A stretch of 6,619 bases of DNA from Comamonadaceae bacterium (lineage in GTDB: Bacteria > Pseudomonadota > Gammaproteobacteria > Burkholderiales > Burkholderiaceae_C), in the NCBI GenBank assembly GCA_947478935.1, contig CANJXV010000146.1:1-6619 (forward strand), read 5' to 3'. A program made the position numbers and the translations under genes. A model generated the notes under the pieces. It was not told the origin of the DNA. It was given only the letters and a program-made list of their open reading frames with translations, and searched no databases. Shown here piece after piece: positions 1 to 6,579 of the stretch; within the stretch, counting starts at the first letter, position 1, and each line of letters starts with the position of its first letter.

Positions 1-1187
1 AGCCAATACAAGGCGTTACCGATCAAAAAGTTACGCACTTCGGTACGGCCGAAGTTGTAGATGAGCGTATTCCAGTCCTGGTGAAAACCTTCCTTGGGAT
101 CGGCGTATTCGTAAAGATGCGTGCCGTCAAAAGTCGCCAAGCCGTGCGCGTCGCTGGGGAAGTGCGCTGGCACCCAATCCAAAACAACGCCCAATCCGGC
201 GGCATGGGCCGCGTCCACAAAATACTGAAAATCCTCCGGACTGCCAAAGCGCGCCGTGGGCGAGAACATGCCCAGGGGCTGGTAGCCCCAGGACGCATCC
301 AAGGGGTGCTCACTCACCGGGAGCAACTCCAGATGGGTAAAGCCCAGGTCGCGGGCATAAGGCACCAGCGTATCGGCGAGTTCGCGGTAGTTCAGCCAGC
401 GCCAGCCCTCCGCTTTGCGCCAAGAACCCAGGTGAACTTCATACATCGACAAGGGGGCGTTCTGCGCGTTGGCTGCGGCACGCGATGGCTGCATCGCGCG
501 CCGGGGTGGGAGTCCGCATACCACGCTGGCCGTGGCGGGCCGCAATTGCGTTTGAAAGGCATAGGGGTCTGCTTTCAGTGTGACCAGATCATGCGCACCC
601 AGAATTTCAAACTGGTAAATATCACCGCGCACCACCTGGGGCAGAAAGATTTCCCACACGCCGCAGCCGTGGCGTAAACGCATGGGATGACGCCGCCCGT
701 CCCATTGGTTGAAACTGCCGACCACCGATACCCGCTTGGCATTGGGCGCCCAAACTGCAAAGCGGGTGCCCGGCACATCAGCGCGTATATCGGGATGCGC
801 ACCCAAGCATTCGTAGGGCCGCTGGTGCGAGCCTTCGGCCAGCAGCCAAATATCCGCATCCGAAATGATTTCGGTAAAAGCGTAGGGGTCATTGAGCAGC
901 GTGTTGTCAGCGGTGTTGCCTGCGCCCGGCTGCCAGTGCACCCGCAACTGATAATCAAAGGGCACGCTGCGCCCCAGCAGCGCGCTGCTAAACACATCGC
1001 TGCTACCGAGCCGCTGCAAGCTGCCCGCCAAGCGCTGTGTGCTGCGCTCCACCACATCAACCGTGCGGGCATGGGGTAGCACGGCGCTGACCCACAAACG
1101 CCCGTCTTGCAGGTGCATGCCCAGCACGCCAAACGGGTCGGCGTGCTGCGCCGCCATCAGGGCGGTAACGTCTTGGTCCTTAAGCAT
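1..1187 (-). CDS. glgB: 1,4-alpha-glucan (glycogen) branching enzyme GlgB, N-terminal part, cut by the window edge
   Basis: GlgB cuts an alpha-1,4-glucan chain and rejoins the fragment through an alpha-1,6 bond, creating glycogen branches in the cytoplasm. The window holds 395 codons from an ATG at 1187; family members are roughly 630-730 residues, so about the C-terminal 45% lies beyond base 1. Visible in order: the N-terminal module (ADPFGVLGMH, residues 16-25; LLNDPYAF, 97-104), the CBM48-type module (YECLGAHPD 125-133; FAVWAPNA 143-150; GSFNQWDGRRHPM 157-169), then the start of the GH13 barrel (SMYEVHLGSWR 247-257; ELLPVSEHP 287-295; GYQPLGMFSP 301-310) and conserved region I DWVPAHF (337-343). 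It reads collinearly with E. coli GlgB through NALYW at the edge. The catalytic nucleophile, acid/base and third carboxylate lie outside the window and cannot be checked. No clear Shine-Dalgarno precedes the ATG; its position 23 bases after the alpha-glucosidase stop suggests operon transcription, perhaps translational coupling. The start agrees with E. coli, whose DPF motif sits at a similar distance from Met1. Confidence 0.95.
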   Translation of the reverse strand, partial: MLKDQDVTALMAAQHADPFGVLGMHLQDGRLWVSAVLPHARTVDVVERSTQRLAGSLQRLGSSDVFSSALLGRSVPFDYQLRVHWQPGAGNTADNTLLNDPYAFTEIISDADIWLLAEGSHQRPYECLGAHPDIRADVPGTRFAVWAPNAKRVSVVGSFNQWDGRRHPMRLRHGCGVWEIFLPQVVRGDIYQFEILGAHDLVTLKADPYAFQTQLRPATASVVCGLPPRRAMQPSRAAANAQNAPLSMYEVHLGSWRKAEGWRWLNYRELADTLVPYARDLGFTHLELLPVSEHPLDASWGYQPLGMFSPTARFGSPEDFQYFVDAAHAAGLGVVLDWVPAHFPSDAHGLATFDGTHLYEYADPKEGFHQDWNTLIYNFGRTEVRNFLIGNALYW

Positions 1188-1210
1188 GGTGTGCGGCGCG
1201 AAAGCTGTGG

Positions 1211-2863
1211 CTATCCGCGCGCTAGACCGAAGTAGCCGCCCCAGGGCTGTAGCGCCACATAGCCTTCGATCAGCAAAGCCCCCTCGACGCCGCTGCCCGG
1301 AAGCGCTTGGGTGCCGTAGTGGGCAGGCGGCAGCGGCCAGTCCACCGCTGCGTCGCTGAAATTAAAAACACACAACACGCATTGCCCGTCGTAGCTGCGC
1401 TCAAAGGCCAGCACCTGCGGGTGCAGCGGCAGCAACTGCATCTCACCCTGCACCAGCACCGGATGCTGCGCGCGCCAGCGGATCAGGCCGGTGTAAAAAT
1501 TCAGCAAACTATGCGGGTCTGTGCGTTGCGCATCGACCGCCAGCGCCAGATGCTGGGGCGGCAGCGGCAGCCAGGGCGCGGTGTTGCTGAACCCGCCCTG
1601 CGTTTGTTGCGCTTCCCAGGGCATAGGGGTGCGACAGCCGTCACGGCCTTTGAATTCGGGCCACATGGTTTTGCCGTAGGGGTCTTGCAATTGCCCAAAC
1701 GGGATGTCCGCCTCCGTGAGGCCCAGCTCGTCGCCCTGGTAAATGCAGGGGCTGCCGCGCAAGCTCATCTGAAAGGCTGCTGCGAGGCGCAACAGGCGCG
1801 CATCGGGCTCTGCTCCGCCCCAACGCGTTGCCACCCGCACCACATCGTGGTTGGACAAAGCCCAGCAGGGCCAGCCGTCGCCCACGGCGGCCATGAATTT
1901 CTCAAAAAGCCCGTGCAAAAACGTGGCGCTGTGGTTTGCCGCGAACAAGTCAAACGAATAGGCCATGTGCAGCTTGTCGCCGCCTTGGGTGTATTGAGCG
2001 ATGCGGGCCAGGCTGTCGTCGTCACCGATTTCGCCCACCATGGTGCTGCCGGGGTAGCGGTCTAGCAAGGCGCGCAACTCTTTTAAAAACCCTAGGTTCT
2101 CAGGCCGACTTTTGTCGTACACATGGTACTGGCGACTGTAGGGGTTGACCGGGTCAACCGAGGCGTCATTGGGGTCAGGCCGGCCGCGCCCCGGGTTGTT
2201 GCGCAGCGCCTGGTCGTGGAAATAGAAATTCGCAGTGTCCAGGCGATAGCCATCCACACCGAGCTCCAGCCAGAAGCGCACATCGTCGAGGATGGCGGCA
2301 CGCACCTGCGGGTTGTGGAAATTTAGGTCAGGCTGTGAGACTAGAAAGTTGTGTAGGTAGTACTGCAGGCGCCGGGTGTCCCACTGCCAGGCGCTGCCAC
2401 CAAAGATGGAGAGCCAGTTATTTGGTGGCGTGCCGTCGTCGCGGGCATCGGCCCATACGTACCAGTCTGCGCGGGGGTTGTCTTGGCTGGCACGGCTTTC
2501 GATAAACCAGGGGTGTTGATCGGAGGTGTGCGAGAGCACCTGGTCGATCATGACTTTCAGGCCCAGGCTATGGGCATGGCGCACTAATTCGCGAAAGTCG
2601 TCTAGTGTGCCAAACAGTGGATCGATATCGCGGTAGTCGCTAACGTCGTAGCCGAAGTCTTTCATCGGACTTTTAAACACCGGCGATAGCCACACCGCAT
2701 CTGCGCCTAGGGCTGCAACATGGGCCAAGCGCTGCGTGATGCCGGGCAGATCGCCCACGCCGTCGCCGTTGCTGTCCTGGAAGGAGCGCGGGTAGATTTG
2801 GTAGATGATGCCGCCGCGCCACCAATCTGCATTTTCAACCCGCGTTACGGACGCTCTTGTCAT
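1211..2863 (-). CDS. GH13 alpha-glucosidase (cytoplasmic, GH13_23-like)
   Basis: A 550-residue retaining glycoside hydrolase of family GH13, predicted to release glucose from the non-reducing end of maltose-type oligosaccharides. Visible: WWRGGIIYQIYPRSF (14-28); calcium-loop-like DSNGDGVGDLPGI (30-42); region I around DQVLSH (107-112); region II GVDGYRLDT with nucleophile Asp209; region III VGEIGDD with acid/base Glu278; region IV SNHDVVR with Asp340; and a C-terminal beta-domain (LCVFNFS, 497-503). The residue after the nucleophile is Thr210; in this family Thr there goes with alpha-1,4 and Val with alpha-1,6 preference, so maltase-like rather than isomaltase-like activity is favoured. It resembles, from memory, the Halomonas alpha-glucosidase HaG along its whole length. 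No signal peptide is seen, so substrates must be imported or made inside. I chose the ATG at 2863: an in-frame TTG at 2881 would add six residues but has no Shine-Dalgarno. It lies 71 bases after the oxidoreductase gene and 23 before glgB. Confidence 0.93.
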   Translation of the reverse strand: MTRASVTRVENADWWRGGIIYQIYPRSFQDSNGDGVGDLPGITQRLAHVAALGADAVWLSPVFKSPMKDFGYDVSDYRDIDPLFGTLDDFRELVRHAHSLGLKVMIDQVLSHTSDQHPWFIESRASQDNPRADWYVWADARDDGTPPNNWLSIFGGSAWQWDTRRLQYYLHNFLVSQPDLNFHNPQVRAAILDDVRFWLELGVDGYRLDTANFYFHDQALRNNPGRGRPDPNDASVDPVNPYSRQYHVYDKSRPENLGFLKELRALLDRYPGSTMVGEIGDDDSLARIAQYTQGGDKLHMAYSFDLFAANHSATFLHGLFEKFMAAVGDGWPCWALSNHDVVRVATRWGGAEPDARLLRLAAAFQMSLRGSPCIYQGDELGLTEADIPFGQLQDPYGKTMWPEFKGRDGCRTPMPWEAQQTQGGFSNTAPWLPLPPQHLALAVDAQRTDPHSLLNFYTGLIRWRAQHPVLVQGEMQLLPLHPQVLAFERSYDGQCVLCVFNFSDAAVDWPLPPAHYGTQALPGSGVEGALLIEGYVALQPWGGYFGLARG

Positions 2864-2874
2864 GAATGCTGCGG

Positions 2875-2879
2875 CTCCC
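2875..2879 (-). promoter_or_regulatory. Ribosome binding site of the alpha-glucosidase gene
   Basis: The transcript-sense sequence GGGAG lies 11 bases before the ATG at 2863. The spacing is longer than ideal, but the motif overlaps the codons just after the alternative TTG at 2881, so it can serve only the ATG. This is the reason for preferring the shorter protein, which also begins close to the conserved WWRGG motif, as related enzymes do. Confidence 0.5.
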
Positions 2880-2904
2880 AAAGGAAAACCGGCACAGCGC
2901 CGGT
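2880..2904 (-). terminator. Possible weak intrinsic terminator or attenuator between the two gene blocks
   Basis: Read on the minus strand, ACCGGC (2904-2899), a five-base loop GCTGT and GCCGGT (2893-2888) form a perfect six-pair G+C-rich stem, followed by a T-rich run interrupted by CC (TTTT-CC-TTT, counting the last stem T, down to 2880). This is the shape of a rho-independent terminator, but the stem is short and the T-run broken, so read-through is likely. It lies in the 71-base gap between the oxidoreductase stop (2935) and the alpha-glucosidase start (2863), the widest gap between genes here. It may reduce rather than stop transcription into the alpha-glucosidase and glgB genes. Confidence 0.4.
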
Positions 2905-2934
2905 GGCTGCAAACATTGTAGGCGGGGCTGCCGT

Positions 2935-4113
2935 TTAAGCCACTGCGGTCCAGCGTCCGCCCGCGCGGCTAGAGGCCACCACCGCCTCAATGAATTGCAT
3001 GCCGCGCAAGCCATCTTCCACGGTGGGTACCTGGCAGGCCAGCGGATGGGGCGCACGCTGCCCCCAGCGCGCATGCAATTGCTCGGCAAAGTCGGTGTAC
3101 AGCTGCGCAAAAGCCTCCAAGTAACCCTCAGGATGACCAGCGGGAATGCGGCTGGCATACGCTGCTGCAGGCCCTGCCGTGGCGCCCGCGCGGGTGACGA
3201 GTTGGGGGGTGCTGCCCAAGGGCGTGAACCATAGCTGGTTGGGGTGTTCCTGACGGAACTCCAAACCCGCTTTGGTTCCATAGACGCGCACTTTTAAACC
3301 GTTTTCATTGCCTGGCGCCACCTGGCTGGACCACAGCATGCCGCGCGCTCCATTGCCATAGCGCATTAGCACATGGGCGTTGTCGTCTAGCTTGCGGCCA
3401 TCTACAAATGTGGACAAATCGGCGCAGACTTCTTGCACTTGTTGGCCGCTGATAAAGCGCGCCAGATGTTCGGCGTGGGTGCCGATGTCGCCTAGCGAGC
3501 CGCCCGCGCCCGCTTGCGCTGGGTCTACGCGCCATGCAGCTTGTTTTTGGCCAGTCGTTTCGAGCGGAGTGCTTAACCAATCTTGAACATATTCCGCATG
3601 CACCAGGCGGATATCACCGAGCGCACCCTCCGCCACCATGGCGCGGGCTTGGCGCACCATGGGGTAGCCACTGTAGTTGTGCGTGAGTGCGAATAAACAA
3701 TTGCTAGCGCGCACCGCTATGACCAGGGCTTGCGCATCGGACAGGGTGGAGCTAAGCGGCTTGTCGCAAATTACATGGATGCCTGTTTCCAAAAAAGCCA
3801 GCGCAATCGGCGCGTGCAAGTGGTTGGGCGTCACGATGGCTACCGCATCAATGCCGTCGGGCCGCTGACTTTCAGCCTGTGCCATAGCGCGAAAGTCGCT
3901 GTAGGCGCGCTCGGGCGCGATATGTAACTCGGCAGCGCTGTTGCGGGCGCGCTCCGGATTGGCCGAAAGTGCGCCAGCCACCAGTTCATAGCGGTCGTCC
4001 ATGCGTGCCGCGATGCGGTGTACTGCGCCGATAAAAGCACCTTGCCCACCGCCCACCATGCCTAAACGGATACGTCGGGGCACGCCCTTGCTGTTACTTG
4101 TTTCGATGGCCAT
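2935..4113 (-). CDS. Gfo/Idh/MocA-family NAD(P)-dependent sugar/polyol oxidoreductase
   Basis: A 392-residue cytoplasmic dehydrogenase that should oxidise a hydroxyl of a sugar, inositol or glycoside (or reduce the ketone) with NAD(P). The N-terminal Rossmann domain (about 15-140) shows the dinucleotide loop GMVGGGQGAFIG (18-29), the TPNHLH motif (95-100) and CDKPL (116-120), where Lys118 is the catalytic lysine of the family's EKP motif (Asp replaces Glu here). The C-terminal alpha/beta domain has the substrate-site motif GSLGDIGTH (205-213), with Asp209 and His213 as expected catalytic residues, and a late AGHPEGYLEAF motif (325-335). The family's substrates range over myo-inositol, glucose-fructose, xylose and 3-keto-glycosides, so the substrate is not predictable here. 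The ATG at 4113 has AGAGG five bases upstream and follows the TIM-barrel gene by 15 bases, so the two are surely co-transcribed and probably act on the same compound. Confidence 0.92.
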   Translation of the reverse strand: MAIETSNSKGVPRRIRLGMVGGGQGAFIGAVHRIAARMDDRYELVAGALSANPERARNSAAELHIAPERAYSDFRAMAQAESQRPDGIDAVAIVTPNHLHAPIALAFLETGIHVICDKPLSSTLSDAQALVIAVRASNCLFALTHNYSGYPMVRQARAMVAEGALGDIRLVHAEYVQDWLSTPLETTGQKQAAWRVDPAQAGAGGSLGDIGTHAEHLARFISGQQVQEVCADLSTFVDGRKLDDNAHVLMRYGNGARGMLWSSQVAPGNENGLKVRVYGTKAGLEFRQEHPNQLWFTPLGSTPQLVTRAGATAGPAAAYASRIPAGHPEGYLEAFAQLYTDFAEQLHARWGQRAPHPLACQVPTVEDGLRGMQFIEAVVASSRAGGRWTAVA

Positions 4114-4128
4114 AAAAGCCTCTCTTTT

Positions 4129-5184
4129 TTACTTGATGCCCAGCATTTTTCGGTTGGCCTTGGTGTCAATCGCGCTGCCGGCAAAGTCATCGAAGGAACG
4201 ATCAGCCACGCGAATGATGTGGTCGCGAATAAACACCGCGCCCTCGCGCGCGCCGTCTTCAGGGTGCTTAATGCAGCACTCCCACTCCAACACCGCCCAG
4301 CCGTCGTAGTCATATCCGGCAAGCTTGCTGAAGATGCCTTTGAAGTCCACTTGCCCGTCACCGAGCGAACGGAAACGCCCGGCCCGCTGTAACCAGGGCT
4401 GAAAGCCGCCGTAGACGCCCTGCTTGCCGCTAGGGTTGAACTCGGCGTCTTTGACGTGGAAGATCTTAATGCGCTCGTGGTAGTGGTCGATGTATTCCAA
4501 GTAATTGAGCTGCTGCAACACAAAGTGGCTGGGGTCGTAGAGCAGGCAGGCGCGTTTGTGGCCGTGCACGCGGTCTAAAAACATCTCGTAGCTAACGCCA
4601 TCGTGCAAGTCCTCACCCGGGTGCACCTCGTAGCACACGTCCACGCCCGCATGGTCAAAGGCATCCAATATCGGCATCCAGCGCTTGGCCAGTTCGTCAA
4701 ACGCGGTCTCGATCAAACCGGCCGGGCGCGGCGGCCAGGAATACAAATACGGCCATGCCAGCGCGCCTGAAAAGGTCACATGCGCCGTCAGCCCCAAATT
4801 AGCCGAGGCCTTGGCCGCCAGCATCATCTGCTTGACCGCCCACTTCTGCCTAAGCGCCGGATTGCCCCGCACCTCGGGCGCAGCAAAGCCATCGAAGCCC
4901 ACGTCATAAGCCGGATGCACGGCCACCAATTGCCCCTGTAAATGCGTCGAGAGTTCGGTGATTTCCAATCCGTGACTGGCCAAAATACCTTGTACTTCTT
5001 GGCAATAGGTTTTACTCTGCGCAGCTTTCTTGAGGTCGAACAGGCGCGCGTCCCAGCTTGGAATCTGTACGCCTTTGTAGCCCAGACCCGCTGCCCATGC
5101 GGCAATCGAATCGAGAGAATTGAAGGGTGCGGTATCCCCCGCAAACTGGGCCAGAAAAATAGCCGGTCCTTTGATGGTTTTCAT
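4129..5184 (-). CDS. Sugar phosphate isomerase/epimerase-like TIM-barrel protein (AP_endonuc_2 fold)
   Basis: A 351-residue protein of the xylose-isomerase-like TIM-barrel superfamily, whose members isomerise, epimerise, dehydrate or cleave sugars and keto-sugars using a divalent metal. Visible elements: GYKGVQIPSWD (35-45), LSTHLQGQLVAVHP (78-91), CYEVHPGEDLHDG (184-196), LYDPSH (215-220), FHVKDAEF (242-249) and LEWEC (299-303). By family pattern, Glu186, Asp217 or His220, His243 and Glu300 are the likely metal or active-site residues. At 351 residues it is longer than the usual 260-290 for this fold; the extra length includes a glycine/arginine-rich stretch (253-276) and a C-terminal tail ending RKMLGIK. 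The starting motif (KTIKGPAIFLAQF) matches proteins I recall from rhizobia and other proteobacteria annotated only as sugar phosphate isomerase/epimerase. It lacks the XylA signature and is not a second xylose isomerase. The ATG at 5184 has a strong ribosome binding site. Confidence 0.9.
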   Translation of the reverse strand: MKTIKGPAIFLAQFAGDTAPFNSLDSIAAWAAGLGYKGVQIPSWDARLFDLKKAAQSKTYCQEVQGILASHGLEITELSTHLQGQLVAVHPAYDVGFDGFAAPEVRGNPALRQKWAVKQMMLAAKASANLGLTAHVTFSGALAWPYLYSWPPRPAGLIETAFDELAKRWMPILDAFDHAGVDVCYEVHPGEDLHDGVSYEMFLDRVHGHKRACLLYDPSHFVLQQLNYLEYIDHYHERIKIFHVKDAEFNPSGKQGVYGGFQPWLQRAGRFRSLGDGQVDFKGIFSKLAGYDYDGWAVLEWECCIKHPEDGAREGAVFIRDHIIRVADRSFDDFAGSAIDTKANRKMLGIK

Positions 5185-5188
5185 GGTG

Positions 5189-5195
5189 TCTCCTT
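5189..5195 (-). promoter_or_regulatory. Strong ribosome binding site of the TIM-barrel gene
   Basis: Transcript-sense AAGGAGA with five bases between AGGAG and the ATG at 5184. This is the best Shine-Dalgarno in the window and fixes the start. It sits in the 44-base gap after xylA, just downstream of an A+T-rich stretch with a weak AATTT/AAATT inverted repeat; no terminator or convincing promoter is present there, in keeping with read-through from xylA. Confidence 0.8.
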
Positions 5196-5228
5196 GAAAA
5201 TTTGAGCTTTAAATTCGGCCCTGCTGCA

Positions 5229-6542
5229 TTAGCAGTAGCGGTTGATCATATTCTCTACATATTCTTGGCGACCTGACACTGGTAGCTGGTCGCGGTTGGT
5301 ATGCAATACCTGTGTCGCCAAGGCTTCAAGTGAGGAATGGCCTTGCAGGATTTCCTCGCCCATGGACGATCGCCAAGCGCCATAACGGTCTGCCAGAAAG
5401 TCGGTATGCCGCCCCTCACGCAGCATTTTTTCAGCAATTAACAGGCCTCGCGCACAAACATCCATCGCGCCAATGTGGCCGTGAAACAGGTCTTGCGGAT
5501 CGATGGACTGGCGCCGTACTTTGGCATCGAAATTGATGCCGCCGGTAGTAAAGCCCCCGGCCTGCAACACCATGTACATGGCTAAGGCAATCTCAGGGAC
5601 GTTGTTGGGGAACTGATCCGTATCCCATGCGCACTGCATATCGCCTCGGTTCATGTCAATCGAGCCGAACAGGCCCAGCGCGCTAGCCATGGCCAGCTCG
5701 TGTTCGAAACTATGTCCTGCCAGTGTTGCGTGATTGGCTTCTATGTTGACTTTGAATTCTTTTTCGAGTCCGTAGCGGCATAAAAATCCGTAGACGCTGG
5801 CAGTGTCAAAGTCGTATTGGTGCTTGGTGGGTTCACGTGGTTTGGGTTCAATCAGCAAGCTTCCCTTGAATCCAATTTTGTGTTTGTACTCCACCACCAT
5901 TTGCATAAAGCGCCCCAGCTGGTCCAACTCTTGGCCCACGCGGGTATTGAGCAAGGTTTCATAGCCTTCGCGCCCACCCCATAAGACATAGTTGGCACCG
6001 CCGAGCTTGTGGGTTGCATCCATGGCTTCTTTCACTTGCAAAGCGGCTAAAGCGAAGATTTCCGGATCAGGGTTGGTGGCTGCGCCTGACATAAAACGCC
6101 GGTGGCTGAACAAATTGGCCGTTCCCCATAACAAGCGAACGCCAGTGGCTTCTTGCTTTGCTGCCAATACGTCCACCATACTGCGCAAAGCGTTGACGCT
6201 CTCTTGGGGTGTTGCGCCCTCAGGTGCTACGTCACGGTCATGAAAACAATAAAACGGCGCTCCTAGTTTGGCAAAAAAATCGAAAGCGGCATCCGCTTTG
6301 TACATGGCCGCTTTCATGGGGTCGTTCATATAGTGCCATGGCCGCAAGAAGGTGTCCCCACCAAAGGGGTCCGAGCCGTTCCAGCTAAAGCTATGCCAAT
6401 AGCAAACCGCAAACCGCAAGTGTTGCCGCATGGACTTGCCAGCAACCATACGATCGGCGTCATACCATTGAAAGGCCAATGCGTTGGATGACTCGGGCCC
6501 CTCGTAGTGCACAGGTGCGATGGTTTCGAAATAAGGGGTCAC
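5229..6542 (-). CDS. xylA: Xylose isomerase
   Basis: XylA interconverts D-xylose and D-xylulose (also D-glucose and D-fructose) in the cytoplasm using two divalent metals; D-xylulose is then phosphorylated by xylulokinase, which is not in this window. The 437-residue protein is collinear with the 440-residue E. coli enzyme, with the same residue numbers: His101 and Asp104 (CFHDRD), Glu232 (IEPKP), Glu268 and His271 (NIEANH), Asp296 (GSIDMNRGD), Asp307 and Asp309 (WDTDQFPN) and Asp339 (INFDAKVRR). The signature VLWGGREGYETLL (186-198) is complete, so the enzyme should be active. It starts with GTG at 6542: GGAG stands five bases upstream, no ATG lies nearby in frame, and PYFETIAPVHYEG aligns with the E. 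coli N-terminus. It is the first gene of the visible operon, followed after 44 bases by the TIM-barrel gene. Its G+C looks lower than in the downstream genes. Confidence 0.97.
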   Translation of the reverse strand: MTPYFETIAPVHYEGPESSNALAFQWYDADRMVAGKSMRQHLRFAVCYWHSFSWNGSDPFGGDTFLRPWHYMNDPMKAAMYKADAAFDFFAKLGAPFYCFHDRDVAPEGATPQESVNALRSMVDVLAAKQEATGVRLLWGTANLFSHRRFMSGAATNPDPEIFALAALQVKEAMDATHKLGGANYVLWGGREGYETLLNTRVGQELDQLGRFMQMVVEYKHKIGFKGSLLIEPKPREPTKHQYDFDTASVYGFLCRYGLEKEFKVNIEANHATLAGHSFEHELAMASALGLFGSIDMNRGDMQCAWDTDQFPNNVPEIALAMYMVLQAGGFTTGGINFDAKVRRQSIDPQDLFHGHIGAMDVCARGLLIAEKMLREGRHTDFLADRYGAWRSSMGEEILQGHSSLEALATQVLHTNRDQLPVSGRQEYVENMINRYC

Positions 6543-6547
6543 GACTG

Positions 6548-6551
6548 CTCC
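6548..6551 (-). promoter_or_regulatory. Ribosome binding site deciding the GTG start of xylA
   Basis: Transcript-sense GGAG with a five-base spacer before the GTG at 6542. The reading frame stays open upstream to the window edge without any ATG, GTG, TTG or CTG, so this motif and the alignment to the E. coli N-terminus are what place the start. Confidence 0.7.
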
Positions 6552-6567
6552 AGATCGAATAGGGTTA

Positions 6568-6579
6568 TGGTTTGCACCA
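6568..6579. repeat. Twelve-base inverted repeat upstream of xylA, candidate operator
   Basis: TGGT-TTGC-ACCA on the plus strand: perfect four-base arms around a four-base spacer, 25 bases before the xylA start. TGGT/ACCA half-sites are reminiscent of GntR/FadR-type operators, although those usually have a different spacer. I see no convincing -35/-10 pair beside it and no regulator gene in the window. With such short arms, chance occurrence is quite possible. Confidence 0.25.

Noticed and set aside
81..677. Plus-strand open frame of 198 codons opposite glgB
   Set aside because: The minus-strand frame of this stretch reads as GlgB throughout (residues 171-369), so this is a shadow; its product shows no family motif.
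575..1132. Minus-strand open frame of 185 codons overlapping glgB in another frame
   Set aside because: The translation is Cys-, Trp- and Ala-rich and unlike any family, while the GlgB frame across the same bases gives the conserved N-terminal and CBM48-type modules without interruption.
1307..2065. Plus-strand open frame of 252 codons opposite the alpha-glucosidase
   Set aside because: It is fully antisense to a gene with complete GH13 motifs, its translation is rich in Arg, Ala, Gln and His without recognisable motifs, and long antisense frames are common in G+C-rich coding DNA.
2864..2881. Upstream TTG start at 2881 for the alpha-glucosidase, adding six residues
   Set aside because: No Shine-Dalgarno precedes the TTG, the T-run of the hairpin lies directly before it, and related enzymes begin close to the WWRGG motif.
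2835..3281. Minus-strand open frame of 148 codons spanning the oxidoreductase end and the following gap
   Set aside because: It overlaps the C-terminal coding part of the oxidoreductase out of frame and has low-complexity Arg/Pro/Ser-rich content; no ribosome binding site is apparent.
4062..4523. Minus-strand open frame of 153 codons bridging the end of the TIM-barrel gene and the oxidoreductase start
   Set aside because: The Ser/Thr/Ala-rich product has no motif and overlaps out of frame a gene with intact active-site motifs.
5196..5217. A+T-rich inverted repeat AATTT/AAATT between xylA and the TIM-barrel gene as a terminator
   Set aside because: The stem is five A-T pairs only and no T-run follows, so it is too weak to call.
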